Source: Cellulomonas composti
Lineage (GTDB): Bacteria; Actinomycetota; Actinomycetes; Actinomycetales; Cellulomonadaceae
Reading direction: 5' to 3'
Assembly (NCBI RefSeq): GCF_007990245.1
Contig: NZ_BJWG01000001.1
Location: forward strand, 496,001 to 560,000
DNA: 64,000 nt
Position numbers and translations under genes: made by a program. The number at the start of each line of letters is the position of its first letter. The stretch's first letter is position 1. The notes under the pieces were generated by a model. It was not told the origin of the DNA. It worked only from the letters and a program-made list of their open reading frames with translations, and did no database searches. Below are positions 61,843 through 64,000 of this stretch, in pieces.

Positions 61843-61853
61843 ATGGTCTGGGG

Positions 61854-63766
<1,913 letters not shown>

Positions 63767-63834
63767 CATGTAGGGGTCGTCGCGGGAATCCCGGCGGTCT
63801 CCCGCTCGTTGGTCGGACGACGCGAGGAGGATCC

Positions 63835-64000
63835 ATGTCCGCAGCTGCCGCACCGACGACACCGTCCGTGACCGCCGTCGGCGCCGAGCCCGGCCCGCTC
63901 CCGCCGCTGCAGGTGCAAGCCGAGCGACTCGTCTCGCTCGGCCTGCACCTGCCCGCGGAGCTCGAGGCCGACGACCTCGTGGCGCGGGCCCGCACGCTCG
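63835..64000 (+). CDS. Unidentified CDS, 3' partial
   Basis: An ATG at 63835 with a strong GAGGAGG 4 nt upstream opens a frame that runs off the window (55 codons seen). The start is Ala/Thr/Pro-rich. Then VQAERLVSLGLHLPAELEADDLVARART reads as amphipathic helices. It lies 68 bp after the CstR-like gene on the same strand and could belong to the same response. Not identifiable from this fragment. Confidence 0.6.
   Translation, partial: MSAAAAPTTPSVTAVGAEPGPLPPLQVQAERLVSLGLHLPAELEADDLVARARTL

Overview
The window is very GC-rich, with G or C in almost every third codon position, and is densely packed with genes. GTG starts and 4-bp ATGA/GTGA overlaps between genes are common. Gene content and order point to a high-GC actinobacterium. 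PPi-dependent phosphofructokinase, a ROK glucokinase and the general protein style suggest Micrococcales, perhaps a Cellulomonas relative; that placement is inferred from style, not from a search. From about 4.8 kb to 58.7 kb the backbone follows the order I recall for Mycobacterium tuberculosis Rv2173-Rv2220: prenyl synthase, Rv2175c-like regulator, PknL, AroG, PlsC, FadD15, Rv2191-like nuclease, TrpD, CtaE-QcrCAB, CtaF/CtaC, ErpA, glycerate kinase, PepA, DlaT/SucB, SDR epimerase, LipB, LipA, DUF4191, RDD protein, GlnA1. It is therefore mostly conserved chromosomal core.

Layout. 0-4.8 kb: 3' end of a secreted or lipoprotein gene, the principal sigma factor, a universal stress protein, a DUF4192 protein and a lipoprotein. 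4.8-9.8 kb: polyprenyl synthase, DNA-binding Rv2175c homologue, a LysM/transglycosylase wall enzyme and a PASTA kinase, a cell-envelope signalling group. 9.9-17.3 kb: DAHP synthase, PPi-phosphofructokinase, acyltransferase, glucokinase and acyl-CoA ligase. 17-21 kb: NYN RNase-like protein and a DEDDh-GIY-YIG nuclease. 21-31.5 kb: trpD with a receiver-like protein, then the cytochrome bc1-aa3 respiratory cluster (ctaE-qcrCAB on +, ctaF-ctaD-ctaC on -), with sodA and a Nudix gene between the two halves. 31.7-36 kb: an Fe-S/NAD block (desulfurase-like protein, ErpA, glycerate kinase, NadA). 36-44.7 kb: mixed metabolic and membrane genes, including a divergent MocR-YczE pair with a palindromic operator, and pyrD. 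44.8-58.7 kb: leucyl aminopeptidase, E3 and E2 of a 2-oxoacid dehydrogenase, a pseudokinase, lipB/lipA and glnA with a GlnR-type box.

58.8-61.85 kb is the only clear accessory island. It holds a membrane-anchored polymorphic-toxin-like protein with an HNH-like C-terminal tip, a doubtful 66-aa ORF at the immunity-gene position, and about 0.7 kb with no convincing gene. At 61.83 kb a perfect 16-bp palindrome overlaps the promoter of a CoA-disulfide-reductase/rhodanese fusion. That gene is translationally coupled to a CsoR-family repressor of the CstR (Cys-Cys, no His) type, a probable self-regulated persulfide-response operon.

Two window-wide patterns stand out. At least 23 genes have a TANNNT hexamer (or close variant) ending 6-8 nt before the start codon, with no space for a ribosome-binding site, so leaderless transcription looks dominant. 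Short tandem duplications (13-18 bp) repeatedly span or abut stop codons at gene 3' ends. No tRNA, rRNA, CRISPR array or insertion sequence was recognised.
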